NCBI GenBank assembly: GCA_043782365.1
Contig: JAYWAO010000137.1
Span: forward strand, 1-17,009
Direction of reading: 5' to 3'
Source of the DNA: CAIWCD01 sp043782365
GTDB taxonomy: Bacteria > Myxococcota > Myxococcia > Myxococcales > 40CM-4-68-19
DNA length: 17,009 bases
Part shown: piece by piece, positions 7,052 through 15,996 of the stretch
Layout of the letters: each line of letters starts with the position of its first letter
Numbering within the stretch: position 1 is the stretch's first letter
The notes under the pieces: generated by a model
The model's database searches: none
The model's input: only the letters and a program-made list of their open reading frames with translations
What the model was told of the DNA's origin: nothing
Made by a program: the position numbers and the translations under genes

Positions 7052-7840
7052 ATGCCTTCGTACGAGACGTTGTCGGTGGAGCGCGAAGGCGCCGTCGCCA
7101 TCCTCACGCTCAACCGGCCGAAGGCGCTCAACGCGATCAACTCGCAGCTGCTGCGCGAGCTCTCCGCCGCCCTCGGCCAGCTGGCCGACCCCGGCCAGGG
7201 CGTGCGCGCGCTGATCGTCACGGGCGCTGGCGAGAAGGCCTTCGTCGCGGGCGCGGACATCGCCGAGATGGCGCCGCTCGGGGCGTGGGCCGGGCAGCAG
7301 TTCTCCGCGCTGGGCCACGCGACGTTCGCGCAGCTGGAGGCGCTCCCGTTTGCCACCATCGCGGCGATCAACGGGTTCGCGCTCGGCGGCGGGCTCGAGC
7401 TGGCGATGGCCTGCGATCTGCTCTACGCCGCCGACTCCGCGAAGCTCGGCCAGCCCGAGGTCAACCTGGGCGTGGTGCCGGGGTTCGGCGGCTCGCAGCG
7501 GCTGACCCGGCTGGTGGGGAAGGGGCGCGCCAAGGAGCTGATCTTCACCGCCGACCGCATCGACGCGCAGAAGGCGCTCGCCATCGGGCTCGTGCTCGAG
7601 GTGCTGCCGCGCGAGGCGCTGCTCGCCCACTGCAAGGCGGTGGCGAAGAAGATCGCCGAGAAGGGCCCGCTCGCCGTCGCCATGTCGAAGCGGCTGATCG
7701 AGCGGGGCGCCGACCTGCCGCTGGGCGCGGCCAACGAGGCAGAGGCGCAGATGTTCGGCCTCGTCTTCGACACCGACGATCGCCGCGAAGGCATGAGGGC
7801 CTTCCTCGAGAAGCGCCCCGCTGTCTTCACGGGAAGATGA
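7052..7840 (+). CDS. Enoyl-CoA hydratase (crotonase family)
   Basis: This is a 262-residue crotonase with both catalytic Glu residues, Glu116 (in ALGGGLELAMACDL) and Glu136 (in GQPEVNLGVVPG). They are 20 residues apart, as in rat mitochondrial hydratase (Glu144, Glu164). The oxyanion-hole segments are present: AFVAGADI near 63-70 and Gly113/Gly114. It should add water across the 2,3 double bond of short enoyl-CoAs such as crotonyl-CoA. The sequence resembles classic short-chain hydratases more than the AUH/LiuC type seen at 15113. ATG at 7052 has a strong ribosome-binding site (GGAGGAG at 7039-7045). It is the first gene of the plus-strand acyl-CoA island, separated by 191 bp from the next gene, and may have its own promoter (6992-7000). 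It would act downstream of the two acyl-CoA dehydrogenases. Confidence 0.92.
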   Translation: MPSYETLSVEREGAVAILTLNRPKALNAINSQLLRELSAALGQLADPGQGVRALIVTGAGEKAFVAGADIAEMAPLGAWAGQQFSALGHATFAQLEALPFATIAAINGFALGGGLELAMACDLLYAADSAKLGQPEVNLGVVPGFGGSQRLTRLVGKGRAKELIFTADRIDAQKALAIGLVLEVLPREALLAHCKAVAKKIAEKGPLAVAMSKRLIERGADLPLGAANEAEAQMFGLVFDTDDRREGMRAFLEKRPAVFTGR

Positions 7841-7875
7841 GCTCGCCGCTGCGTTCCATCCAGGTGGCTGGCGCA

Positions 7876-7906
7876 AGCGGTAGCTGCCCCAACTACTTGC
7901 ACCGCT
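7876..7906 (+). terminator. Possible stem-loop after the crotonase gene
   Basis: A 6-bp perfect stem, AGCGGT (7876-7881) with ACCGCT (7901-7906), encloses a 19-nt loop 36 bp after the stop codon. It is followed by GAACAAAAAGG, not a T-run, so intrinsic termination on the plus strand is doubtful. Confidence 0.25.
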
Positions 7907-7929
7907 GAACAAAAAGGCCTTCACCTCCG

Positions 7930-7951
7930 GCAAACGACGGACTCCGTTTGC
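7930..7951 (+). other. Inverted repeat upstream of the first acyl-CoA dehydrogenase
   Basis: The arms GCAAACG (7930-7936) and CGTTTGC (7945-7951) form a perfect 7-bp inverted repeat around an 8-nt centre. The right arm overlaps the -35 region of the candidate promoter at 7948-7975. It could be an operator for a dimeric regulator of the catabolic genes or simply a hairpin; sequence alone cannot decide. Confidence 0.4.
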
Positions 7952-7975
7952 GCTTCTCCAGCCGGGGTGTATTCT
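7948..7975 (+). promoter_or_regulatory. Candidate promoter for the acyl-CoA dehydrogenase gene at 8032
   Basis: TTGCGC (7948-7953) and TATTCT (7970-7975) are separated by 16 bp, a plausible sigma-70-like pair, with a TG directly before the -10 hexamer. It lies 57 bp before the ATG at 8032 and overlaps an inverted repeat. The -10 segment GTGTATTC also resembles the repeated word GTGTATTAC found elsewhere in the window. Confidence 0.35.
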
Positions 7976-8031
7976 GAACTCCCGGTTTACCCACCATCGA
8001 CTCGTCTCATCCCGCGAGCATCGCCCGACCC

Positions 8032-9171
<1,140 letters not shown>

Positions 9172-9219
9172 TGAATTGATGCCAAGGCTCGTTGACGGCA
9201 TCCAGATGACGGGGGAGAG

Positions 9220-9687
9220 ATGGCAGCTCAAGCGGCAGTGGCTCTCGTCCGGGACGCGGGGTTTGAGATGAGCGAACAGCTGACCCCACGGCAGGCGTTC
9301 TGCGCCCCCCTGCTCTCCGCCGTGATCTTCGGCGGCGGCTCGGCGGGGATCGCCGACGTCTACGTGCACATTCGCGACATCGTCCCGCTCAACGGCCGCG
9401 ACTGGGAGCCCAACCCGCTCGAGCGCAGGCTCGCGCGCTGGCACTCGTCGATCGCCAAGGCGATCGCCGACTTCGTCCGCCTGGGCATCCTCAAGGAAGA
9501 CGGCAACGCCCGCTGGAGCATCAGCGACAAGGGGCTCGCGGTCGCCAAGGAGTTCAACCTCGTCTCCAAGGACGGCGTGCTGATCGAGCGCGCGCTGCTG
9601 CGCAAGGACCTCGACACCTACGCGCTGGAGTTCGAGAAGATGTACATCGTGCTGCGCCGTCCGGCAGCGCCGCCCCCCGGAGAGTAA
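9220..9687 (+). CDS. Winged-helix protein resembling the Mrr N-terminal domain
   Basis: This is a protein of 155 residues (or 139 if it starts at ATG 9268, MSEQLTPRQ). Its middle resembles the winged-helix domain at the N-terminus of Mrr-type restriction proteins: a helical start (TPRQAFCAPLLSAV), WHSSIAKAIADFVRLGILKE as helix plus recognition region, and ARWSISDKGLAVAKEF as the wing. No nuclease domain follows, so it is not a restriction enzyme. A DNA-binding regulator of the neighbouring acyl-CoA genes is possible; there is no ligand domain. A purine run (GGGGGAG, 9211-9217) is very close to ATG 9220, which weakens that start. The gene sits between two acyl-CoA dehydrogenases, and its TAA stop is supplied by the repeated word at 9682-9695. 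The fold assignment is from pattern only. Confidence 0.65.
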   Translation: MAAQAAVALVRDAGFEMSEQLTPRQAFCAPLLSAVIFGGGSAGIADVYVHIRDIVPLNGRDWEPNPLERRLARWHSSIAKAIADFVRLGILKEDGNARWSISDKGLAVAKEFNLVSKDGVLIERALLRKDLDTYALEFEKMYIVLRRPAAPPPGE

Positions 9688-9695
9688 TACACTTG
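9682..9695 (+). repeat. Iterated AT-rich word GAGTAATACACTTG, copy 3
   Basis: This is an exact 14-bp match to 82-95. As there, it straddles a gene junction: its TAA ends the winged-helix gene, and the next gene starts 3 bp after its end (ATG 9698). Confidence 0.6.
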
Positions 9696-9697
9696 TC

Positions 9698-10843
9698 ATG
9701 CCCCTGTTCGACCTGACCGAGACCCAGGCCGCCGTCGCCCTGACGGCCCGCGCGTACGCCCAGAAGACCCTCGCTCCCGACGCCGCGAAGCTCGACCGTG
9801 AGCAGCGCTTCCCCAAAGAGCACCTCGCCGCGCTTGCAGAGCTGGGCCTGATGGGCGTCAACGTGCCCGCGGAGCTGGGCGGGGCCGAGGCTGGTGCGGT
9901 CTCCTACGCGCTGGCGATGATGGAGGTTGCGCAGGGCTGCGCCTCGACCGCCGTCACCATGGCCGTCAGCAACATGGTGGCGGAGACCATCGTCAAGTAC
10001 GGCAGCCCTCTGCTGCAGCAGAAGTTCGTCCCCGAGATCACCTCGGGCCGGTTCGAGGCGGCCGCGTTCGGGCTCTCCGAATCCCACTGCGGCTCCGACG
10101 CCACCGCGCTGCGCACCCACGCGCGCCTCGACGGCGACGCCTGGGTGCTCAACGGCAGCAAGCAGTGGATCACCTCGGGCGACCACGCGGGCGTGATCGT
10201 CGTCTGGGCCCGCACCGACAGCGCCGTCTCGGCCGCCAAGGGCATCTCCTGCTTCCTGGTGGAGGCCGGCAGCCCGGGGCTGCACATCGGCAAGCACGAG
10301 GACAAGATGGGGCTGCGCGCCTCGTCCACCGTCTCGCTCGCCTTCGAAGACCTCCGCGTCCCCACGAGCCACCTGCTGGGCGCGCCCGGCCAGGGGTTCC
10401 AGATCGCGATGAACGCGCTGATGGGCGGCCGCATCGGCATCGCCTCGCAGGCATGGGGCATCGGGCAGGCCGCGCTCTCGGCCTCGGTGAAGTACGCGAA
10501 GGACCGCAAGGCGTTCGGCAAGCCGATCGCCGAGTTCCAGGCGCTGCGCTTCATGCTGGCCGACTGCGACACCAGCCTCCAGGCCGCCCGCCTGCTCATC
10601 CTGCGCGCGGCGGCGCTAAAGGAGCGCGGCGGCAACTACCTGCGCGAGGGCTCGATGGCCAAGGTCTTCGCCACCGAGGCGGCCAACAAGGTGTGCGACG
10701 TCGCGGTGCAGGTGCACGGCGGCTACGGGTACATCGACGAGTTCCCCGTGGAGCGCCACTTCAGGGACGCGCGGGTGACCACCATCTACGAGGGCACCAG
10801 CGAGATCCAGCGGGTGGTGATCGCGCGCGACGTGCTGCAATAG
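9698..10843 (+). CDS. Acyl-CoA dehydrogenase, short-chain type (second copy)
   Basis: This is a 381-residue enzyme of the acyl-CoA dehydrogenase family. It has AAFGLSESHCGSDA where the paralogue has CFGLTEPNAGSDA, then KQWITSG, and the C-terminal RHFRDARVTTIYEGTSEIQ. Glu365 is in the short-chain catalytic-base position. The loss of Pro in the flavin loop (SESHCGSD) and differences in the substrate pocket suggest a different chain length or branching preference from the first copy. No dehydrogenase here has the isovaleryl-type active site. ATG at 9698 follows the winged-helix stop by only 10 bp; a GGAG lies about 15 nt upstream, further than usual. The mutase gene follows after 92 bp. Electrons would go to an electron-transfer flavoprotein encoded elsewhere. 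Confidence 0.92.
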   Translation: MPLFDLTETQAAVALTARAYAQKTLAPDAAKLDREQRFPKEHLAALAELGLMGVNVPAELGGAEAGAVSYALAMMEVAQGCASTAVTMAVSNMVAETIVKYGSPLLQQKFVPEITSGRFEAAAFGLSESHCGSDATALRTHARLDGDAWVLNGSKQWITSGDHAGVIVVWARTDSAVSAAKGISCFLVEAGSPGLHIGKHEDKMGLRASSTVSLAFEDLRVPTSHLLGAPGQGFQIAMNALMGGRIGIASQAWGIGQAALSASVKYAKDRKAFGKPIAEFQALRFMLADCDTSLQAARLLILRAAALKERGGNYLREGSMAKVFATEAANKVCDVAVQVHGGYGYIDEFPVERHFRDARVTTIYEGTSEIQRVVIARDVLQ

Positions 10844-10935
10844 CCCGCGTTCCTCATTCGCGGTGGTAGTCGTCGTGCGGTCCTTGTCGCGCCGCCCCGT
10901 AGCGAGACCTCCGCTGCCGTGCTATCTCCCGCCAG

Positions 10936-12687
<1,752 letters not shown>

Positions 12688-12691
12688 GCCC

Positions 12692-13429
12692 GTGACGCAA
12701 CAGCAAGACGCAGAGGACCGCCTCTTCTACGAGACGACCAGCCGGCTCGCGCCGCAGCGGCTCGCCGACCTCGACGCGCACCAGGCGCTCTCGCTGCTCG
12801 ACGCCGATCCGCTGGTGCCGATCGCGGATCTCGGCTGCGGCTTCGGGCGGCACCTCGCGCCGCTCTCGGCGCGGCGGGCCGCAGGCGTGCTCGGCCTCGA
12901 CCGCTCTAGAGTGTTACTCGATGAGGCCCGCAAGCGCGCGCCGCTGGCGGTGCTGGTCCAAGGCGACCTGCTGCACCTCCCGATGCCGGCGCAGTCGCTC
13001 GCGGGCGTCACCATCTTCTACAGCTCGTTCGCGATGGGCTCGCACCACGAAGCCCACGCGGCCTTGGCCGAGGTGGCGCGCGTGCTCAAGCCAGGGGCGC
13101 GGCTGGTGCTCACCACCGACAATCCGCTGCGGCTGGAGCTGTCGCCGGAGTCGGCCTTCATCGAGACCATCCCGGGGCTGGGCCGCGTCACCGAGCAGAG
13201 CCAGTTCGACCCGAAGGCGCGCACCGACGAGGTGCGCCGGCAGCTGACGCGCCCCGGGGGAGAAACCCTATCGGCGACGTGGCGGATTCGCTATTATCTC
13301 CCCGGCGAGCTGGCCGAGCTGGCGCGCACCGCTGGGCTCGAGTTCCTCCGGCTCGAGCCCGAGGGGCGCCTCAAGGGCACCACCCCGCAGATGGTCGCAC
13401 TGCTCCAGCGCGCGCGCGGCCGGAGCTGA
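12692..13429 (+). CDS. SAM-dependent methyltransferase (class I)
   Basis: This is a 245-residue methyltransferase with the Rossmann SAM-binding motif IADLGCGFGRH (44-54), the acidic residue after strand 2 (GLDRS, near 70), and ARVLKPGARLVLTT as the post-motif of Methyltransf_11 proteins. The substrate is unknown. GTG at 12692 lies 4 bp after the mutase stop, so it is very likely in the same transcript. That is odd, because it separates the two mutase subunits. Around 12905-12919 the codons TCT AGA GTG TTA are rare for this genome and overlap a near-copy of the repeated AT-rich word. It ends 18 bp before the B12 subunit. It may be a passenger or have an accessory role. Confidence 0.85.
   Translation: MTQQQDAEDRLFYETTSRLAPQRLADLDAHQALSLLDADPLVPIADLGCGFGRHLAPLSARRAAGVLGLDRSRVLLDEARKRAPLAVLVQGDLLHLPMPAQSLAGVTIFYSSFAMGSHHEAHAALAEVARVLKPGARLVLTTDNPLRLELSPESAFIETIPGLGRVTEQSQFDPKARTDEVRRQLTRPGGETLSATWRIRYYLPGELAELARTAGLEFLRLEPEGRLKGTTPQMVALLQRARGRS
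12911..12920 (-). repeat. Variant of the AT-rich word (CGAGTAACAC), inside the methyltransferase gene
   Basis: GTGTTACTCG on the plus strand is an exact 10-bp reverse complement of 14845-14854. It differs from GTGTATTACTC by one missing base. It encodes the only TTA codon I found in this gene, next to a rare AGA codon. Confidence 0.35.
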
Positions 13430-13447
13430 TCTACCCCCGAGGGCACC

Positions 13448-13858
13448 GTGGCAGAGAGCAATCGCAAGGTCCGCATCCTCGTCGCCAAGCCGGGTCTCGA
13501 TGGCCACGATCGGGGCGCGAAGATCATCGCGCGCGCCCTGCGCGACGAAGGCTTCGAGGTGATCTACACGGGGCTCCACCAGACCCCCGAGATGATCGTC
13601 GCCGCCGCCGTGCAGGAGGACGTGGACGGCATCGGCATGTCGAACATGTCGGGCGCGCACATGACGCTCTTCCCGGCGGTGATCGACCTGCTCAAGGCGC
13701 AGGGCGCCAGCGACGTGGTGGTCTTCGGCGGCGGCATCATCCCCGACGGCGACATTCCGCAGCTGCACCAGCTCGGCGTCGCGCAGATCTTCACCCCGGG
13801 CGCCAGCACGCGCGACATCGCGGTGTGGGTCCGCGACCACGTCAAGGCCCGGGCTTGA
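13448..13858 (+). CDS. B12-binding small subunit of acyl-CoA mutase
   Basis: This is a 136-residue cobalamin-binding domain protein. It has the base-off/His-on motif LDGHDRG (17-23), with His20 as the axial cobalt ligand, then GMSNMSGAH (63-71) and VFGGGIIPDGD (92-102), which line the dimethylbenzimidazole tail. The length is that of stand-alone small subunits such as IcmB. It should pair with the large subunit at 10936 to form the active mutase, despite the methyltransferase gene between them. GTG at 13448 is preceded by GAGGG (13439-13443). Its TGA overlaps the likely TTG start of HMG-CoA lyase (TTGA), coupling B12-dependent and leucine-pathway steps in one operon. No G-protein chaperone (MeaB/ArgK type) is visible in the window. 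Confidence 0.92.
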   Translation: MAESNRKVRILVAKPGLDGHDRGAKIIARALRDEGFEVIYTGLHQTPEMIVAAAVQEDVDGIGMSNMSGAHMTLFPAVIDLLKAQGASDVVVFGGGIIPDGDIPQLHQLGVAQIFTPGASTRDIAVWVRDHVKARA

Positions 13859-14835
13859 GCGAGGCCGTCTCCAGCGCCGCGGCCGAGGAGGCGATCAGCG
13901 TCCAGGAGGTGGGCCCGCGCGACGGGCTGCAGAACGAGCCCGTCCGCCTCTCGGTGGACGAGCGGCTGCAGCTCATCGCCGCGCTCGCCGCCTGCGGCCT
14001 CAAGCGGATCGAGATCGGTTCGTTCGTGCGGCCCGACTGGATCCCGCAGATGGCCAACACCGACGCCCTGGTGCGCCGGCTGCCGTCGCTGGGCCTGCCC
14101 GCCGACGTGCGCCTCTGCGCGCTGGTGCCCAACCGCTCGGGGCTCGCGCGCGCGGTGGACGCCGGCATCCGCGAGGTCGCCGTCTTCATGTCGGCGAGCG
14201 AGTCGCACAACCAGAAGAACACCAACAAGTCGATCGCCGCGTCGCTGACCGAGTTCGAGCAGCTGATCCCCGAGGCGCGCCGGCAGGGCCTCTTCGTGCG
14301 CGGCTACGTCAGCGTGGTGTGGGGCTGCCCCTACGAGGGCAAGGTCGACCCGCGCCGGGCGCTGGAGATCGCGGGCCGCCTGCGCGGGGCGGGCTGCGGC
14401 GAGATCTCGCTCGGCGACACCATCGGCGTGGGCAACCCGCGCCAGACCCGCGACATCGTCAAGCTGTTCGCCGCCGGCCAGGACGGCACCGCGCCGTTCG
14501 CACCCGGCGAGCTGGCGCTGCACCTGCACGACACGCACGGGACCGCGCTCGCGAACGTAGTCTCCGCCTGGCACCTCGGGGTGCGCACCTTCGACGCCTC
14601 GGTGGGCGGCACTGGAGGCTGCCCGTATGCGCCGGGCGCCGCGGGGAACCTCGCCACCGAAGACCTCGTCTCGATGTTCGAGGACATGGGAGTGCCCACG
14701 GGCGTCGACCTGCCCAAGCTGATCGAGGCGGGCGGGCTGGCGCAGCGGCTGGTGGCGCGGAAGCTGCCGGGGCGCAGGCTGCAGGCGGCGCTGGGGCGGA
14801 TCGACAAGGCCGAGCGGAAGCGGGCGGGGAGCTAG
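13855..14835 (+). CDS. mvaB: Hydroxymethylglutaryl-CoA lyase
   Basis: This is a 326-residue DRE-TIM metallolyase that splits 3-hydroxy-3-methylglutaryl-CoA into acetyl-CoA and acetoacetate, the last step of leucine breakdown. Visible motifs are EVGPRDGLQNEP (18-29, with catalytic Arg22 and metal ligand Asp23), SASESHNQKNTNKSI, GYVSVVWGCPYEG, SLGDTIGVG, the metal-binding HLHDTHG, and DASVGGTGGCPYAPGA with the mobile active-site Cys. All are intact, and the length is typical of bacterial enzymes. The start is TTG at 13855 overlapping the previous TGA. The frame is open further upstream, but that part is antisense or overlapping with the methyltransferase and B12 genes. The neighbouring AUH/LiuC-like hydratase at 15113 makes its substrate. 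Confidence 0.94.
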   Translation: MSEAVSSAAAEEAISVQEVGPRDGLQNEPVRLSVDERLQLIAALAACGLKRIEIGSFVRPDWIPQMANTDALVRRLPSLGLPADVRLCALVPNRSGLARAVDAGIREVAVFMSASESHNQKNTNKSIAASLTEFEQLIPEARRQGLFVRGYVSVVWGCPYEGKVDPRRALEIAGRLRGAGCGEISLGDTIGVGNPRQTRDIVKLFAAGQDGTAPFAPGELALHLHDTHGTALANVVSAWHLGVRTFDASVGGTGGCPYAPGAAGNLATEDLVSMFEDMGVPTGVDLPKLIEAGGLAQRLVARKLPGRRLQAALGRIDKAERKRAGS

Positions 14836-14844
14836 TGCGACGAC

Positions 14845-14854
14845 CGAGTAACAC
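14845..14854 (+). repeat. Variant of the AT-rich word (CGAGTAACAC) after HMG-CoA lyase
   Basis: This is an exact 10-mer reverse complement of 12911-12920. It lies 10 bp past the HMG-CoA lyase stop and immediately before the large inverted repeat, and differs from CGAGTAATAC by one base. Confidence 0.35.
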
Positions 14855-14856
14855 CT

Positions 14857-15069
14857 AAAGCCTTCAACGCGGAGGGCGCGGAGAACGCGGAGGGACGCGG
14901 AGGAAGTGGCCGCAGAGAGCCTGAGGCATTCTTGGACCCGACCGACGCCGAGGCCTTCGACTTGCCCTCGCCCGAGCGGCTTCGACCTGAACGACGCTGG
15001 ATGTGTTGCCCTGATCTTCTTCCTCCGCGCCCCTCCGCGTACTCCGCGTTCTCCGCGTTGAGGCCTTTT
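14857..15069. repeat. Large imperfect inverted repeat with CGCGGAG tandem units
   Basis: The left arm (14857-14906) and right arm (15019-15069) are reverse complements over about 50 bp with few mismatches. Each arm is itself a row of four 9-10 bp units built on CGCGGAG, and each begins with the sequence TCAACGCGGAG. The 112-bp centre (14907-15018) is unrelated to the arms. It fills most of the 277-bp gap between HMG-CoA lyase and the hydratase. The transcript could fold into a very long hairpin. Similar CTCCGCGTT-type palindromes are scattered in many GC-rich genomes as non-coding REP/MITE-like elements and give rise to false small proteins. No transposase is present, and target duplications are not evident. 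Confidence 0.8.
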
Positions 15070-15112
15070 GCGGTCGCCATCGTCGCCTTTGGCTCTACCC
15101 CAGGATCAACCC

Positions 15113-15886
15113 ATGCTCCTCTCCTTTGAAACCCGCGGCTGCGTGCTCGTCCTCACCATCGAGGGCGAGCCGCAGCTGAACGTGCTCTCCCGCGCGCTGG
15201 TGGCCGAGCTTGCCGAGAAGGCCAAGGCGGCGGCGGCCGATCCCGCCGTGCGCGCGGTGGTGGTCACCGGGCGCGGGCCGAAGGCGTTCTGTGCCGGAGC
15301 CAACCTCAAGGAGCGGGCAGGGTGGACGCACGATGACGTCCGCCAATGGCTCGTCGAGCTCCACGCAGGCCTGCGCGAGGTCGAGCGGTGCCCCAAGCCT
15401 TGGATCGCGGCGGTCAACGGGCTCGCGCTCGGCGGCGGCTGCGAGTTGGCGCTGGCGTGCGACCTGCGGGTGCTCGACCCGGTGGCGCAGATCGGGCTCA
15501 CCGAGGTGAAGATCGGCATCATCCCGGGCGGCGGCGGCACCGTGCGGCTTGCGCGGGTGATCGGGCAGGGTCGGGCGCGCGACCTCATCCTCACCGCGCG
15601 GCGCGTCCCCGCGCAGGAGGCGCTCGCGATGGGGCTGGCAAACCGGGTGAGCGAGGCGGGCCAGTCGGTGGCCGCGGCGGTGGCGCTCGGCGAGGAGATC
15701 GCGCTCAACGCGCCCGTGGCGGTGGCGGCGGCCAAGGCTTCCATCGAGGAGACGTGGGATCTGGAGCTCGCGGCGGCGCTGCAGCGCGAGCGCGAGTGGT
15801 ACGAAAAGCCGCTCGCCAGCGAGGACCGGGACGAGGGGCTGCGGGCGTTTGCGGAGCGGCGCGCGCCCAAGTGGAGCGGGAGGTAG
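15113..15886 (+). CDS. Enoyl-CoA hydratase, probable methylglutaconyl-CoA hydratase (AUH/LiuC-like)
   Basis: This is a 257-residue crotonase with both catalytic Glu residues, Glu111 (in LALGGGCELALACDL) and Glu131 (in GLTEVKIGIIPGGGG). The segment AFCAGANLKERA, and the continuous likeness from PWIAAVNGLALGGG to IIPGGGGTVRL, match the AUH/LiuC branch, which hydrates 3-methylglutaconyl-CoA to HMG-CoA in leucine catabolism. Adjacency to HMG-CoA lyase, which uses that product, supports the call. Asn replaces the usual Asp in GADLKER. ATG at 15113 has AGGA at 15102-15105. An upstream in-frame GTG-like start would run into the inverted repeat and is rejected. It is clearly distinct from the crotonase at 7052. 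It ends 106 bp before the convergent clpA stop. Confidence 0.88.
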   Translation: MLLSFETRGCVLVLTIEGEPQLNVLSRALVAELAEKAKAAAADPAVRAVVVTGRGPKAFCAGANLKERAGWTHDDVRQWLVELHAGLREVERCPKPWIAAVNGLALGGGCELALACDLRVLDPVAQIGLTEVKIGIIPGGGGTVRLARVIGQGRARDLILTARRVPAQEALAMGLANRVSEAGQSVAAAVALGEEIALNAPVAVAAAKASIEETWDLELAAALQREREWYEKPLASEDRDEGLRAFAERRAPKWSGR

Positions 15887-15911
15887 GCTCGGAAGCGAAC
15901 TGCTGCTCACG

Positions 15912-15927
15912 GCCCCTGCACGGGGGC
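15912..15927 (+). terminator. Short GC hairpin after the hydratase gene
   Basis: GCCCC (15912-15916) pairs with GGGGC (15923-15927) around a 6-nt loop, 25 bp past the hydratase stop. There is no T-run; it may contribute to 3'-end formation together with the next hairpin. Confidence 0.3.
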
Positions 15928-15939
15928 TGGTGACAAGAA

Positions 15940-15970
15940 GAGGGCGGCGCCAAGCTCGGCGGCCGCCCTC
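15940..15970 (-). terminator. Strong hairpin between convergent hydratase and clpA genes
   Basis: GAGGGCGGC (15940-15948) pairs perfectly with GCCGCCCTC (15962-15970). An inner GCC/GGC pair (15949-15951 with 15958-15960) extends the stem to a 6-nt loop. Read from clpA it is followed by CTTCTTGTC, a modest T-rich tail, so it most likely terminates clpA. It may also serve the plus-strand hydratase transcript. Confidence 0.7.
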
Positions 15971-15989
15971 GTGAACCACCCTGGCAACT

Positions 15990-15996
15990 GTATTAC
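15990..15996 (-). repeat. Iterated AT-rich word GTAATAC, copy 4 (clpA stop)
   Basis: On the minus strand this reads GCGTAATACAGTTG, so the word supplies the TAA stop of clpA. It matches GAGTAATACACTTG at 11 of 14 positions, the same arrangement (stop codon inside the word) as at 82-95 and 9682-9695. Confidence 0.45.

Noticed and set aside
6862..7371. In-frame extension of the histidine kinase by 170 residues
   Set aside because: It is Ser/Ala/Pro-rich, has no domain character and is mostly antisense to the well-supported crotonase gene at 7052. This is typical of open antisense frames in GC-rich DNA.
13279..13854. In-frame extension of HMG-CoA lyase by 192 residues
   Set aside because: The extension overlaps the methyltransferase end and the whole B12-binding subunit in another frame and has Arg-rich shadow composition. 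The TTG at 13855 gives a normal-length enzyme.
14866..15060. CRISPR-like array from the regularly spaced CGCGGAG units
   Set aside because: Units are only 9-10 bp and directly abutting, with no unique spacers. The two groups are inverted relative to each other, and there are no cas genes.
14932..15129. Small open frame across the inverted repeat
   Set aside because: Its PSAYSAFSALRPF-type sequence is translation of the CTCCGCGTT repeat units, a known source of false small proteins.
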